DNA of 64,000 bases from assembly GCF_001705435.1 (NCBI RefSeq), contig NZ_MDEN01000069.1, forward strand, positions 682,001 through 746,000. The letters are read 5' to 3'. This document shows positions 51,085 through 59,835 of this stretch, piece after piece. A model generated the notes under the pieces. The model ran no database searches. It was not told the DNA's origin and was given only the letters and a program-made list of their open reading frames with translations. The translations under genes and the position numbers were made by a program. Every line of letters starts with the position of its first letter. Within the stretch, counting starts at the first letter, position 1. This DNA comes from Pseudomonas graminis. Its GTDB lineage: Bacteria; Pseudomonadota; Gammaproteobacteria; Pseudomonadales; Pseudomonadaceae.

Positions 51085-52550
51085 CCCTCGGCAAAACCCT
51101 GATGGTTCAGGGCACCACCTCCGACGCCGGCAAAAGCACGCTGGTGACGGCGCTGTGCCGCTGGCTGACCCGTCAGGGCGTGCGCACCGTGCCGTTCAAG
51201 CCGCAGAACATGGCGCTGAACAGCGCAGTGACCGCCGACGGCGGCGAGATCGGCCGCGCCCAGGCCGTGCAAGCCCAGGCCTGCGGCCTCGAACCCCACA
51301 CCGACATGAACCCGGTGCTGCTCAAACCCAACAGCGACACCGGCGCGCAAGTGATCATCCACGGTCGCGCCGTGACCACCATGAACGCCGTCGCCTACCA
51401 CGACTACAAAGCCATCGCCATGCAGGCCGTACTCGCCTCCCATCGTCGCCTCAGCGAAGGCTGGCCGGTGGTGATGGTCGAAGGTGCCGGGTCGCCGGCA
51501 GAGATCAACCTGCGTGCCGGCGACATCGCCAACATGGGCTTTGCCGAAGCGGTGGATTGCCCGGTGCTGTTGGTGGCGGACATCAATCGCGGCGGGGTGT
51601 TTGCCCATCTGGTCGGCACCCTGGAATTGCTGTCGCCCAGCGAACAGGCGCGGGTCAAAGGCTTCATCATCAATCGCTTTCGTGGCGACATCGCGCTGCT
51701 TCAGCCCGGCCTCGACTGGCTCGAACAGCGCACCGGCAAACCAGTGGTCGGCGTGCTGCCCTACGTGATGGACCTGCACCTGGAAGCCGAAGACGGCCTC
51801 GACCAGCGTCAGGCCGACAAGGCCGAGCAGGTGCTCAACGTCATCGTGCCGGTGTTGCCCCGCATCAGTAACCACACCGACTTCGACCCGCTGCGCCTGC
51901 ACCCCCAGGTCAATCTGCAATTCGTCGGGCCGGGGCAGACGATTCCTGGTGCTGACCTGATCATCCTGCCCGGCTCGAAAAGCGTGCGCAGCGATCTCGC
52001 GTATCTGCGCGCCAATGGCTGGGACACCGCCATCAACCGCCACCTGCGTTACGGCGGCAACGTGCTGGGCATCTGCGGTGGCCTGCAGATGCTCGGCGAG
52101 CAGTTGCATGACCCGCTGGGGCTCGAAGGCGCTGCCGGGTCAAGCCCGGGCCTGGGATTGTTGGCCCTGAGCACGGTGCTGGAAGAAGAGAAACAGCTGC
52201 GCAACGTCAGCGGTCGCCTGACCCTCGAAGACGCCGATGTCATCGGCTACGAGATTCATGCGGGCGTGACCACCGGCGCGGCGCTGGAACGTCCACTGGT
52301 CCAGCTCGCCGACGGCCGCTGCGATGGAGCGTGCAGCCCTGATGGCCAAGTGCTCGGCACCTACCTGCACGGTCTGTTCGAGAACCCGGCGTCGAGCAGC
52401 GCCTTGCTGCGATGGGCCGGGCTGCCGAATGTGCAGTCGGTCGATTACCACGCTTTGCGCGAGCGCGACATCGAACGCCTCGCCGATCTGGTCGAAACTC
52501 ACCTGGACGGCACACTGCTGCGTGAGCTCTGCGGCCTGGAGCAACCCTGA
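51081..52550 (+). CDS. cobQ: Cobyric acid synthase
   Basis: This 489-residue enzyme has an ATPase domain (LMVQGTTSDAGKSTLVTALC, VPFKPQNMALNSAVTADGGE, MNPVLLKPNSDTGAQVIIHG) and a glutamine amidotransferase domain with Cys in NVLGICGGLQMLGEQ and His in GYEIHAG. It amidates the b, d, e and g carboxylates of adenosylcobyrinic acid a,c-diamide. Its stop overlaps the next start by one base (TGATG). Confidence 0.94.
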   Translation: MTLGKTLMVQGTTSDAGKSTLVTALCRWLTRQGVRTVPFKPQNMALNSAVTADGGEIGRAQAVQAQACGLEPHTDMNPVLLKPNSDTGAQVIIHGRAVTTMNAVAYHDYKAIAMQAVLASHRRLSEGWPVVMVEGAGSPAEINLRAGDIANMGFAEAVDCPVLLVADINRGGVFAHLVGTLELLSPSEQARVKGFIINRFRGDIALLQPGLDWLEQRTGKPVVGVLPYVMDLHLEAEDGLDQRQADKAEQVLNVIVPVLPRISNHTDFDPLRLHPQVNLQFVGPGQTIPGADLIILPGSKSVRSDLAYLRANGWDTAINRHLRYGGNVLGICGGLQMLGEQLHDPLGLEGAAGSSPGLGLLALSTVLEEEKQLRNVSGRLTLEDADVIGYEIHAGVTTGAALERPLVQLADGRCDGACSPDGQVLGTYLHGLFENPASSSALLRWAGLPNVQSVDYHALRERDIERLADLVETHLDGTLLRELCGLEQP

Positions 52551-53071
52551 TGCTGCAATTGATCCTCGGCGGTGCGCGTTCCGGCAAAAGTCGGCTGGCT
52601 GAAAAACTCGCCAGCGACAGCGGTCTCGACGTCATCTATATCGCCACCAGTCAGCCCCTCGACGGCGAAATGAACCAGCGCGTCGCCTTGCACCGCGAGC
52701 GTCGGCCAGCTGAATGGGGGCTGATCGAGGAACCCGTCGAGCTGGCCCGCGTGCTCCGGGAAAACGCCGGGGAGGGCCGCTGCCTCTTGGTGGATTGCCT
52801 GACCCTGTGGCTGACCAATCTGCTGATGCTCGACGATCCGCAGCGCCTGGCTCAAGAGCGTGAAGCCTTGCTCGATGGCCTGGCGGAATGGCCGGGCGAG
52901 ATCATTTTTGTCAGCAACGAAACCGGGCTCGGCGTCGTGCCCCTCGGTGAGCTGACTCGTCGTTATGTCGATGAAGCCGGCTGGCTGCATCAGGCGCTGG
53001 CCGAACGCTGCCATCGCGTGGTGTTTACCGTCGCCGGACTGCCCATGACCCTGAAAGGACCTGCACTATGA
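52550..53071 (+). CDS. cobP: Bifunctional adenosylcobinamide kinase / adenosylcobinamide-phosphate guanylyltransferase
   Basis: This 173-residue protein has the P-loop LILGGARSGKSRLAEKLASD, the GMP-accepting His in VALHRERRPAEWGLIEEP and the Walker-like LLVDCLTLWLTNLL, followed by FVSNETGLGVVPLGELTRRY. It phosphorylates adenosylcobinamide and transfers GMP to give AdoCbi-GDP. Called CobU in Salmonella. Overlaps cobT by 4 bases. Confidence 0.94.
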   Translation: MLQLILGGARSGKSRLAEKLASDSGLDVIYIATSQPLDGEMNQRVALHRERRPAEWGLIEEPVELARVLRENAGEGRCLLVDCLTLWLTNLLMLDDPQRLAQEREALLDGLAEWPGEIIFVSNETGLGVVPLGELTRRYVDEAGWLHQALAERCHRVVFTVAGLPMTLKGPAL

Positions 53072-54120
53072 GTAACGCCTGGTGGCTCGCGCCTGCCCGA
53101 GACGTCGATCACGCCAGCCGCGACGACGCGATGGCCCGGCAGCAGCAACTGACCAAACCGACCGGCTCACTGGGCCGTCTGGAACACGTCGCGGTGCAAC
53201 TGGCCGGCCTGCAGGGTCGTCCGAAGCCGAAGGTCGATGAGGTCTGGATCGCGATTTTTGCTGGTGACCACGGCGTGGTCGCGGAAGGGGTTTCGGCGTA
53301 CCCGCAGGCAGTGACCGGGCAGATGCTGCACAACTTCATCATGGGCGGCGCGGCCATCAGCGTGCTGGCCCGGCAACTGTCTGCGCAGCTGGACGTGGTC
53401 GACCTGGGCACGGTTGCACCGCTGGACCTGCCGGGTGTGCGCCACCTCAATCTTGGCCCGGGCACCGCAAATTTTGCCCATGGCCCGGCGATGACGGAGG
53501 CGCAACTGCACGCCGCCCTGGAAGGCGGTCGCGACAGCGTGTTGCGCGCCAAGGCCGCAGGTACTCAGCTGTTCATCGGCGGCGAAATGGGCATCGGCAA
53601 CACCACCGTCGCCAGTGCGCTGGCCTGCGCGCTGCTCGATTGTCCGGCCACCTTGCTGGTCGGCCCCGGCACCGGTCTGGATGCCGAGGGCGTGAGCCAC
53701 AAGGCCCAGGTGATCGAGGGGGCCCTGCGGCTGCACGCCGACGCCGTCGGTGACGCCCTGGCCAGTCTGCGCGCCCTCGGGGGGTTTGAAGTGGCGGCGC
53801 TGGTCGGCGCCTACCTGGCCTGTGCGCAGGAGGGCATCGTCGTGTTGGTCGATGGCTTTATCTGTTCCGTGGCGGCGCTGGTGGCGGTGCGCATCAATCC
53901 GTCGTGCCGGGAGTGGCTGTTTTTCGGCCATCGTGGCGCCGAGCCAGGCCATCGTCTGGTGCTGGACGCGCTGCAGGCCGAGCCGTTGCTGGACCTGGGA
54001 TTGCGTCTGGGCGAAGGCAGTGGCGCGGCGCTCGCGGTGCCGTTGTTGCGTCTGGCCTGTGAGCTGCATAACGGCATGGCGACCTTCGCTGAAGCCGCTG
54101 TGGCAGACCGCCCGGCATGA
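53068..54120 (+). CDS. cobT: Nicotinate-nucleotide:dimethylbenzimidazole phosphoribosyltransferase
   Basis: This 350-residue protein has the typical ARQQQLTKPTGSLGRLEHVA, IFAGDHGVVAEGVSAYPQAV, FIGGEMGIGNTTVASALACA and FFGHRGAEPGHRLVLDAL, including the catalytic Glu near the C-terminus. It couples DMB with nicotinate mononucleotide to form alpha-ribazole phosphate. Symbol follows Salmonella (cobU in P. denitrificans). Overlaps the phosphatase gene by 4 bases. Confidence 0.94.
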   Translation: MSNAWWLAPARDVDHASRDDAMARQQQLTKPTGSLGRLEHVAVQLAGLQGRPKPKVDEVWIAIFAGDHGVVAEGVSAYPQAVTGQMLHNFIMGGAAISVLARQLSAQLDVVDLGTVAPLDLPGVRHLNLGPGTANFAHGPAMTEAQLHAALEGGRDSVLRAKAAGTQLFIGGEMGIGNTTVASALACALLDCPATLLVGPGTGLDAEGVSHKAQVIEGALRLHADAVGDALASLRALGGFEVAALVGAYLACAQEGIVVLVDGFICSVAALVAVRINPSCREWLFFGHRGAEPGHRLVLDALQAEPLLDLGLRLGEGSGAALAVPLLRLACELHNGMATFAEAAVADRPA

Positions 54121-54689
54121 CCTTGCATCTTGACCTGTTGCGCCACGGCGAAACCGAATTCGGCGGCGGCCTGCGCGGCAGTATTGACGATGCGCTGACC
54201 GACACCGGCTGGCAGCAGATGCGCGCGGCGGTGATTGATCGTGGCCCCTGGGACCGCATCGTCAGCTCACCGCTGCAACGCTGCGCCCGCTTCGCCGACG
54301 AGCTGGCCGAGCGACTGGGCTTGCCCGTGGAGTTGGAAGCCGGTCTTCAGGAACTGCATTTCGGTGACTGGGAAGGGCAGAGCCCCGCGCAGTTGATGGA
54401 AACCGATGCTGCCGGGTTGGGCCGCTTCTGGGAGGATCCGTACGGGTTTACGCCACCCAACGGCGAGCCGGTTGAGGCGTTTGCCACTCGCGTGTTGGCT
54501 GCCGTTGAGCGGTTGCAGCGGGCGTATGGCGGACAGCGCATTCTGCTGATCAGCCATGGCGGGGTGATGCGTCTGCTGTTGGCCCGCGCCCGCGGTCTGC
54601 CCCGTGAGCAATTGCTGCAGGTCACCGTGGCCCATGGCGGTCTGTTCGGCCTCGATGTGCAGGCCGATGGTGAGTTGACGGAGGTTTAA
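54117..54689 (+). CDS. cobC: Alpha-ribazole phosphatase, histidine phosphatase family
   Basis: This 190-residue protein has the histidine phosphatase motif LDLLRHGETEFGGGLRGSID with DALTDTGWQQM, and the second His in ILLISHGGVMRLLLA. In this context it removes phosphate from alpha-ribazole phosphate or from adenosylcobalamin phosphate. It lies directly between cobT and cobV, as in many proteobacteria. The name cobC is the Salmonella symbol and differs from the decarboxylase gene above. Confidence 0.88.
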   Translation: MTLHLDLLRHGETEFGGGLRGSIDDALTDTGWQQMRAAVIDRGPWDRIVSSPLQRCARFADELAERLGLPVELEAGLQELHFGDWEGQSPAQLMETDAAGLGRFWEDPYGFTPPNGEPVEAFATRVLAAVERLQRAYGGQRILLISHGGVMRLLLARARGLPREQLLQVTVAHGGLFGLDVQADGELTEV

Positions 54690-55427
54690 ATGCTGCCGTT
54701 CTGGATCGCCTTGCAGTTCCTCAGCAGTCTGCCGATTCGCCTGCCGGGCATGCCGACGCCCCAGGAATCGGGACGTTCGCTGCTGTTCTACCCGCTGGTG
54801 GGGTTGCTGTTCGGCGTGCTGTTGATGGCGCTGAATCACCTGCTCGACGGCGCGCCGACCCTGTTGCATGCCGCCCTGCTGCTGGCGGCATGGGTGATGC
54901 TCAGTGGTGGGCTGCACCTGGACGGCCTGGCCGACAGCGCGGACGCCTGGCTCGGTGGATTCGGCGACCGCGAACGCACGCTGCTCATTATGAAAGACCC
55001 GCGCAGCGGCCCGATTGCGGTGGTGACGCTGGTGGTGGTGTTACTGTTGAAATTCAGCGCTGTGCTGGCGTTGATTGAAGCGCACACGGGCATTGGCCTG
55101 TTGCTGGCGCCGGTGATAGGCCGCGCGGCGATGCTGGCACTGTTTCTGAACACGCCATATGTGCGCGCCGGCGGGCTGGGCCAGGCGCTGGCCGATCATC
55201 TGCCGCGCAAGGTCGGGGTGCAGGTGCTGGCAGCGGTGGCGGTGGTCTGCGTGCTCATCGGTGGCGGCGCGGCGGCGTGGGTGCTGGTCGTTTCCACGGG
55301 CGGTTTCTTTTGGCTGCGCCGGGTGATGATGCAACGTCTGGGCGGCAGCACCGGCGACACCGCCGGCGCGATGCTTGAACTGCTCGAAACCCTGGTGCTG
55401 GTGACGTTGGCGCTGATGTGGGATTGA
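54690..55427 (+). CDS. cobV: Adenosylcobinamide-GDP ribazoletransferase (cobalamin synthase)
   Basis: This 245-residue membrane protein has IALQFLSSLPIRLPGMPTPQ, MLSGGLHLDGLADSADAWLG with conserved Asp/His, MKDPRSGPIAVVTLVVVLLL and GSTGDTAGAMLELLETLVLV. It joins alpha-ribazole to AdoCbi-GDP in the final step. The start follows the phosphatase stop with no gap. Last gene of the operon; called cobS in Salmonella. Confidence 0.94.
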   Translation: MLPFWIALQFLSSLPIRLPGMPTPQESGRSLLFYPLVGLLFGVLLMALNHLLDGAPTLLHAALLLAAWVMLSGGLHLDGLADSADAWLGGFGDRERTLLIMKDPRSGPIAVVTLVVVLLLKFSAVLALIEAHTGIGLLLAPVIGRAAMLALFLNTPYVRAGGLGQALADHLPRKVGVQVLAAVAVVCVLIGGGAAAWVLVVSTGGFFWLRRVMMQRLGGSTGDTAGAMLELLETLVLVTLALMWD

Positions 55428-55445
55428 TGCAGTGTCCTGCCGCCG

Positions 55446-55490
55446 GCGTGCGGCGTGCGGCGTGCGGAGTAGGAGTAGGAGTAGGAGCGT
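55446..55490. repeat. Short tandem repeats beside a REP pair
   Basis: Three copies of GCGTGCG-type heptamers (55446-55468) are followed by three or four copies of GTAGGA hexamers (to 55490), merging into the REP arm. Such runs arise by replication slippage. Confidence 0.6.
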
Positions 55491-55610
55491 GGCTTGTCCC
55501 GCGATCTGCCGGGAACCGGCAGCAAAATCCTGCGCGGCGGTGTGCCAGACAGTCCGTAAGCAGACTTGCTGCCGCTGCGCGCCAGATCGCGGGACAAGCC
55601 ACGCTCCTAC
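55482..55610. repeat. REP pair, GTAGGAGCGTGGCTTGTCCC family
   Basis: Second copy of the inverted REP pair seen at 1294-1426: the left arm at 55482-55506 and its exact inverse at 55586-55610, about 80 bases apart. It lies after the cobalamin operon and may act as its 3' structure. Confidence 0.75.
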
Positions 55611-55674
55611 AAACCCGCTACGCTAGCTAATCGAAGATTTATCCATGGTGTTCCGGACCAACCGGAGAGGTGTC

Positions 55675-56646
55675 ATGCATAGCGTTGCGCTGGTGGTGTA
55701 CCCGCAATTTCAGTCCCTCAGTCTGTCGGTCGGTTCCGTGCTGACCTGCGCGAACCTGATGCAGGGCGAGGCGGCGTATTCCTTTCATCTGGTGTCCGAA
55801 AGCGGCGGGGCGGTCATGTCGTCCGAAGGCTTCTCGGTCAACACCACGCCATTGCAGCCCGACGGTTACGACACCATCATTGTCAGCGGCTACATGGACC
55901 TGCAATTGCCCACCCCCAGCCTGCTTGAGTTCGTGCGCACCGCGTCGGCTCAATCGCGTCGCGTGGCGTCGCTGTGCACAGGCGGGTTTGTGCTGGCCGA
56001 AGCGGGCCTGCTCGATGGCAAGCGCGCGACCATGCACTGGATTCACGCCCCGGAGTTTCGCAAGCGCTACCCGAACATTCGCGTCGAGGACGACAAACTG
56101 TTCACCGTGGACGGCCAGATCTGGACCGGCGCGGGCATGAGCGCCGGGCTTGATCTCGCACTGGCGATGGTCGAGAACGACCTCGGCGCCGACATCGCCC
56201 GGCAGGTCGCGCGCAAGCTGGTGATTTATCAGCGGCGCGGCAGCGAGCATTCCCAGTTGTCGACGTTACTGGAGCTGGACCCCAAGTCCGATCGTGTGCA
56301 ACTGGCGCTGGCCTATGCCCGCGAGAACCTCAAAAGCGATCTTTCAATAGACGCGCTGGCGGCCATTGCCCGCTTGAGCCCCCGCCAGTTCAGTCGGGTG
56401 TTTCGCGAGGAAACCGGCCAGACCCCGGCCAAAGCCATCGAATGCCTGCGGGTGGAAGTCGCGCGGGCGATGATGGAAACCAGTCGGCATCCCATTGAGG
56501 TGGTGGCCCGGGAAACCGGCTTCGGCGATCGGGAAAGGATGCGCCAGGCGTTTCTGCGCAACTTCGGCGAACCGCCCCAGGCGATCCAGCGGGCGTTCAT
56601 GGCGACCGAAAAGCCAGCTAATAGCCACGTTTCTGTGGCGCGCTAG
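55675..56646 (+). CDS. GlxA-family AraC-type transcriptional regulator
   Basis: This 323-residue protein has an N-terminal DJ-1/PfpI amidotransferase-like domain (HSVALVVYPQFQSLSLSVGS; Cys in RVASLCTGGFVLAEAGLLDG; MHWIHAPEFRKRYP) and a C-terminal AraC helix-turn-helix pair (LSIDALAAIARLSPRQFSRV ... VVARETGFGDRERMRQAFLR). GlxA proteins regulate amine, choline, arginine or thiol metabolism. The ATG at 55675 follows GGAGAGG. Targets unknown. Confidence 0.87.
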   Translation: MHSVALVVYPQFQSLSLSVGSVLTCANLMQGEAAYSFHLVSESGGAVMSSEGFSVNTTPLQPDGYDTIIVSGYMDLQLPTPSLLEFVRTASAQSRRVASLCTGGFVLAEAGLLDGKRATMHWIHAPEFRKRYPNIRVEDDKLFTVDGQIWTGAGMSAGLDLALAMVENDLGADIARQVARKLVIYQRRGSEHSQLSTLLELDPKSDRVQLALAYARENLKSDLSIDALAAIARLSPRQFSRVFREETGQTPAKAIECLRVEVARAMMETSRHPIEVVARETGFGDRERMRQAFLRNFGEPPQAIQRAFMATEKPANSHVSVAR

Positions 56647-56717
56647 GCATACATCGCGCGGCGGAGTAGCGTAGCGACAGCTCCACCTTTCCTGCCCGCT
56701 CTTGAATGGACGTCACC

Positions 56718-57269
56718 ATGGCTCTTCGCTGGATTCACGCGCCTTTGCTTCTGCTTGCCCTCAGTGGCGCCGCCGCGGCCGCCGATTGCCCGCCACTGCT
56801 GCAGGGCGAGCTGCCCAAGCTGCGGGCGAAACAGGAGATCGACCTCTGCAAACAGTTCGCCGGAAAGCCGATGCTGGTGGTCAACACCGCAAGCTTCTGT
56901 GGCTTCGCGCCGCAGTTCAAAGGCCTTGAAGCCCTCAATCAGCGCTTCAAAAGCGAGGGGCTGGAAGTCCTCGGCGTGCCTTCTGATGACTTTCTGCAGG
57001 AATCCAAAGACGCTAACGAAACCGCCAAGGTCTGCTACGTGAACTACGGCGTGACCTTCACCATGACCGAGCCGCAGCCGGTGCGTGGCGCCGACGCCAT
57101 CAACCTGTTCAAGGTGCTTGCCAGGCAGAGCAGCGCGCCAAGCTGGAACTTCTATAAATACGTGGTCGACCGCAAAGGCAACGTGGTTGCCAGCTTCTCC
57201 AGCAAGACCGCACCGGACGATCCCGAGCTGATTTCAGCCATCGAGAAGGCTATCGCCTCCAAACCGTAA
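56718..57269 (+). CDS. Exported glutathione peroxidase (cysteine type)
   Basis: This 183-residue protein has a signal peptide (ALRWIHAPLLLLALSGAAAA). The glutathione peroxidase domain has catalytic Cys in LVVNTASFCGFAPQFKGLEA, then LGVPSDDFLQES, and the conserved Trp/Asn in APSWNFYKYVVDRKGNVVAS. It reduces H2O2 or lipid peroxides using thioredoxin or glutathione, in the periplasm. An ATG at 56706 is an alternative start. It is convergent with fadL across a shared terminator. Confidence 0.88.
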   Translation: MALRWIHAPLLLLALSGAAAAADCPPLLQGELPKLRAKQEIDLCKQFAGKPMLVVNTASFCGFAPQFKGLEALNQRFKSEGLEVLGVPSDDFLQESKDANETAKVCYVNYGVTFTMTEPQPVRGADAINLFKVLARQSSAPSWNFYKYVVDRKGNVVASFSSKTAPDDPELISAIEKAIASKP

Positions 57270-57303
57270 AAACGCGCTGACGCAAAGCAGACGGGCCACA
57301 ACG

Positions 57304-57340
57304 AAAAACCCCGCATCCATCGCTGGCTGCGGGGTTTTCT
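57304..57340. terminator. Bidirectional intrinsic terminator
   Basis: The stem AAAAACCCCGCA / TGCGGGGTTTT with an 11-base interior lies between the convergent peroxidase and FadL genes. Runs of A on the left and T on the right let it work for both strands. Confidence 0.85.
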
Positions 57341-57379
57341 GTAGGGCGGACAGGTGATCGGCCTGTCCCGCCCACTGCA

Positions 57380-58675
57380 TCAGAAGCGGTATGTCATGCC
57401 CACGCCGAAACCGTTGGCGCTGTTGTCGTACTTGGCGTTGTAGCTTTGGCCCAGCGCGTTCGCGTCGGCGACCTTGACCTTCTCTTCCTGCAAGTAGGAG
57501 TAGGCCACATCGATGGTGATGTCGTCGGTCGGGCTGTAACCGGCGCCCAGACTGAAGATCGTGCGATCGCCTGTCGGGATGCGCGGCGAGCGGTTTTCGT
57601 TGTTGGTCGGCGACTGGTCGAACGACAGACCGGTACGCAGCACCCACTGCTTGTTCAACTGATACGACGTACCCACGGCGTAGGCCCAGGTGTCGTGCCA
57701 GTTCTGCTCTTCCTTGATGGTGCCGACCAGAGACTGAGTAGCGTCGCGACGAGACACCGGCGTAATGCCGGAGTTTTGAACGGTGATGTCTTCCAGACGG
57801 CTCCAGCGCGTCCACGTTGCACCGGCGTACAGCTTCCAGGCGTCGTTCATTTTCTGAGTGACGGAGAAGTCGACGGTTTCCGGTGTATCGATGTTCAGCT
57901 TGGCGTCATAGCGACCGCCCGGCAGGATGGCCGAAGGCACGCCTGCACCCGGGGTCACTTCGGTGTGGCCTTCAAGCTTGTAGGTCACTTTGGAGTGGTA
58001 GGTCAGGCCAACGCTGGTGGTATCGGTGGCTTGCACCAGGATACCGGCGTTGAAGCCGTAACCAACGTCATCGCCCTTGACCTGCACGCGGCCGTCGCCG
58101 GTGCGGGCACCCAGCAGTGGGCTGACATTGAGTGCCGATTCCAGCGCGCCGGAAATACGGTTGATGGTCGGGCCGAAACCGATCGATACCTTGTCGTTGA
58201 AGGCGTAGCTGACGGTCGGCTGGAAGGTCACGACCTTGACGATGCTCTTGCTGCCGAAGTTGCGGCCCTGGAAGTTGTCTTCATAGTCGGTGACCAGGCC
58301 GAATGGCGCGTAGACACCGAAGCCGAACGCCCAGTGCTCGTCGACCGGGTTCACGTAGAAACCCATCGGTACGGCGATGAAAGGCACCATGTCGCCTTTG
58401 TTCGAGCCGGTGCTGCGGCCGCTGGTGTCGGTAATGTCGGTGGAGGCATCGATTGCGGCGACCCCCACGGTCGCCTGAGCGCGCTTGAGGCGCGACATGC
58501 CGGCCGGGTTGCCGTACACGATGCTGGCGTCATCGACAGAAGAGGTACGGCCCGCAAAACCGGTCCCCATGCCGCTGATGCTTTGCTCATTCAGGGCAAA
58601 GCCGGATGCAAAAATCTGGGTGGAGGCAAGAGTGATGGCGAGACTGAGGCTGGATTTGATCATTGTTTTTTTCAT
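57380..58675 (-). CDS. OmpP1/FadL family outer membrane transporter
   Basis: This 431-residue protein has a signal peptide (MKKTMIKSSLSLAITLASTQ, cleaved before SGFALNEQS). The start GFALNEQSISGMGTGFAG and NPAGMSRLKR are typical of FadL proteins, whose N-terminus plugs the barrel; the C-terminus ends in F (GMTYRF) as in outer membrane beta-barrels. It admits long-chain fatty acids or other hydrophobic compounds. Monocistronic. Confidence 0.9.
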   Translation of the reverse strand: MKKTMIKSSLSLAITLASTQIFASGFALNEQSISGMGTGFAGRTSSVDDASIVYGNPAGMSRLKRAQATVGVAAIDASTDITDTSGRSTGSNKGDMVPFIAVPMGFYVNPVDEHWAFGFGVYAPFGLVTDYEDNFQGRNFGSKSIVKVVTFQPTVSYAFNDKVSIGFGPTINRISGALESALNVSPLLGARTGDGRVQVKGDDVGYGFNAGILVQATDTTSVGLTYHSKVTYKLEGHTEVTPGAGVPSAILPGGRYDAKLNIDTPETVDFSVTQKMNDAWKLYAGATWTRWSRLEDITVQNSGITPVSRRDATQSLVGTIKEEQNWHDTWAYAVGTSYQLNKQWVLRTGLSFDQSPTNNENRSPRIPTGDRTIFSLGAGYSPTDDITIDVAYSYLQEEKVKVADANALGQSYNAKYDNSANGFGVGMTYRF

Positions 58676-58814
58676 TGTTAGAACTCCTTGTTGATCACCG
58701 CGCGGAAATTACCAATATTTCCGCCCCCGCGCCATAGCCCGAATCAGCCTATTTAGAGCGGTTCTTGTAGGACAATCCTGAAAGTTCGCCGCTTCTTCGT
58801 TGAATACCACTCGG

Positions 58815-59306
58815 TCACGAAATGGCTGGCGAGGACTGAAACAGGGGGCTGACCCATGTTTGCCAGGCCGCGGTGAAATCCTGAAGCTGACCGCCGGGTT
58901 GAAATATCTCGCGCCACATCCGCGCCATGGCCAGCGAATCATCGGCATCCGGCAGCGACATATGGCTCGCTTCGACCATCAACCAGGCAATGGCGGTCGA
59001 GTAGCGCAGGTTGACGGTCAGTTCCAGATCGGGGCCGGTGAGAAACGCGTGCTGGCTGGCCAGGCCTCGAACCAGGCTGGCAAGGTCCGGGTCGCGGGCG
59101 AGGTAGTGATCCCACAACTGGCGGTGCTGGGTGTCGGCAATGCTGTAAAGCCCGTGGCCGCGTGGGTTGTCCAGCTCGCCGCCTAACGCGGACTGGCTGG
59201 CGGCGACGCCCAGCAGCAGGGATTCGGCCGCTCGATTGTGTCGGCCGAGGTAGACGAGTGTCGGGCGGATGACATAGCGACACAGTTCACTGGCGGCGAT
59301 TCCCAT
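58815..59306 (-). CDS. Lysozyme-like orphan protein (phage-type family, uncertain)
   Basis: This 163-residue protein (MGIAASELCRYVIRPTLVYL; AAESLLLGVAASQSALGGEL; GHGLYSIADTQHRQLWDHYL; VNLRYSTAIAWLMVEASH) resembles, from memory, phage-encoded helical proteins of lysozyme type in Pseudomonas, in which an acidic residue follows AAQES. Here the corresponding position is QS, so the catalytic Glu seems to be missing. It is a single gene between fadL and a small gene, with no other phage genes. It could be a domesticated remnant. Confidence 0.5.
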   Translation of the reverse strand: MGIAASELCRYVIRPTLVYLGRHNRAAESLLLGVAASQSALGGELDNPRGHGLYSIADTQHRQLWDHYLARDPDLASLVRGLASQHAFLTGPDLELTVNLRYSTAIAWLMVEASHMSLPDADDSLAMARMWREIFQPGGQLQDFTAAWQTWVSPLFQSSPAIS

Positions 59307-59610
59307 AACACCCTCGGGGAGTTGATGAGTCGGCAGGCCCTGGCGCTTGGCAGCAGGGATGGAGTGGGCCCACCGGCAGCGACCGGAGCCGCTGACTTGA
59401 AGTGTAGTGTGATATTTGCGGTGTAAAGGTCTGTTTTACGGTCAGTTCCCGCGCAGCGTCACCACGTTGACCGGCATTCATTACTGCAGCTGTCGCTTTT
59501 TATGTAAGTAAAACAGACACAAAAAAGCCCCACCGTTATCGGGTGAGGCCTTGTCGATGCAGCGATATTAACCGACGGACGGTATCAGGCAACGGTGTCA
59601 GGCAGCCATA
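59307..59610. other. Gap with minus-strand terminator
   Basis: The 304 bases between the small gene at 59611 and the lysozyme-like gene hold a hairpin at 59518-59552 and a plausible promoter for the lysozyme-like gene. No coding frame stands out. Confidence 0.5.
59518..59552 (-). terminator. Terminator of the 74-residue gene
   Basis: On the minus strand GCCTCACCC-loop-GGGTGGGGC-like stem (bases 59527-59549) is followed by TTTTTT. It lies 60 bases after the stop of the minus-strand small gene. Confidence 0.6.
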
Positions 59611-59835
59611 TCAGGCAACCAGGGCCTGACGCGTACGGTCGATCACAGCCTGCAGCGGAGCGTCGCTGGAGTATTGATCCGGGTACAAACGCTCGCTGTG
59701 GCGGGCGATACCGTGCTCGTTGACGATGGTGAAGCTGAAGCAGCCTTTGCGTGCTGCCATGATCAGGCAGTTCATTGGAGCAAAAGCGTTGGTCAGTGTA
59801 CGAATAGCGTTTTGAGTCTGGATATGGGTAGTCAT
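59611..59835 (-). CDS. Small conserved hypothetical protein (74 residues)
   Basis: The protein MTTHIQTQNAIRTLTNAFAP, with NCLIMAARKGCFSFTIVNEH and HSERLYPDQYSSDAPLQAVI, has two cysteines and a compact mixed alpha/beta look. Start 59835 is preferred over 59865. A clear terminator follows. No family is recognised with certainty; the layout suggests a real, independently transcribed gene. Confidence 0.6.
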   Translation of the reverse strand: MTTHIQTQNAIRTLTNAFAPMNCLIMAARKGCFSFTIVNEHGIARHSERLYPDQYSSDAPLQAVIDRTRQALVA

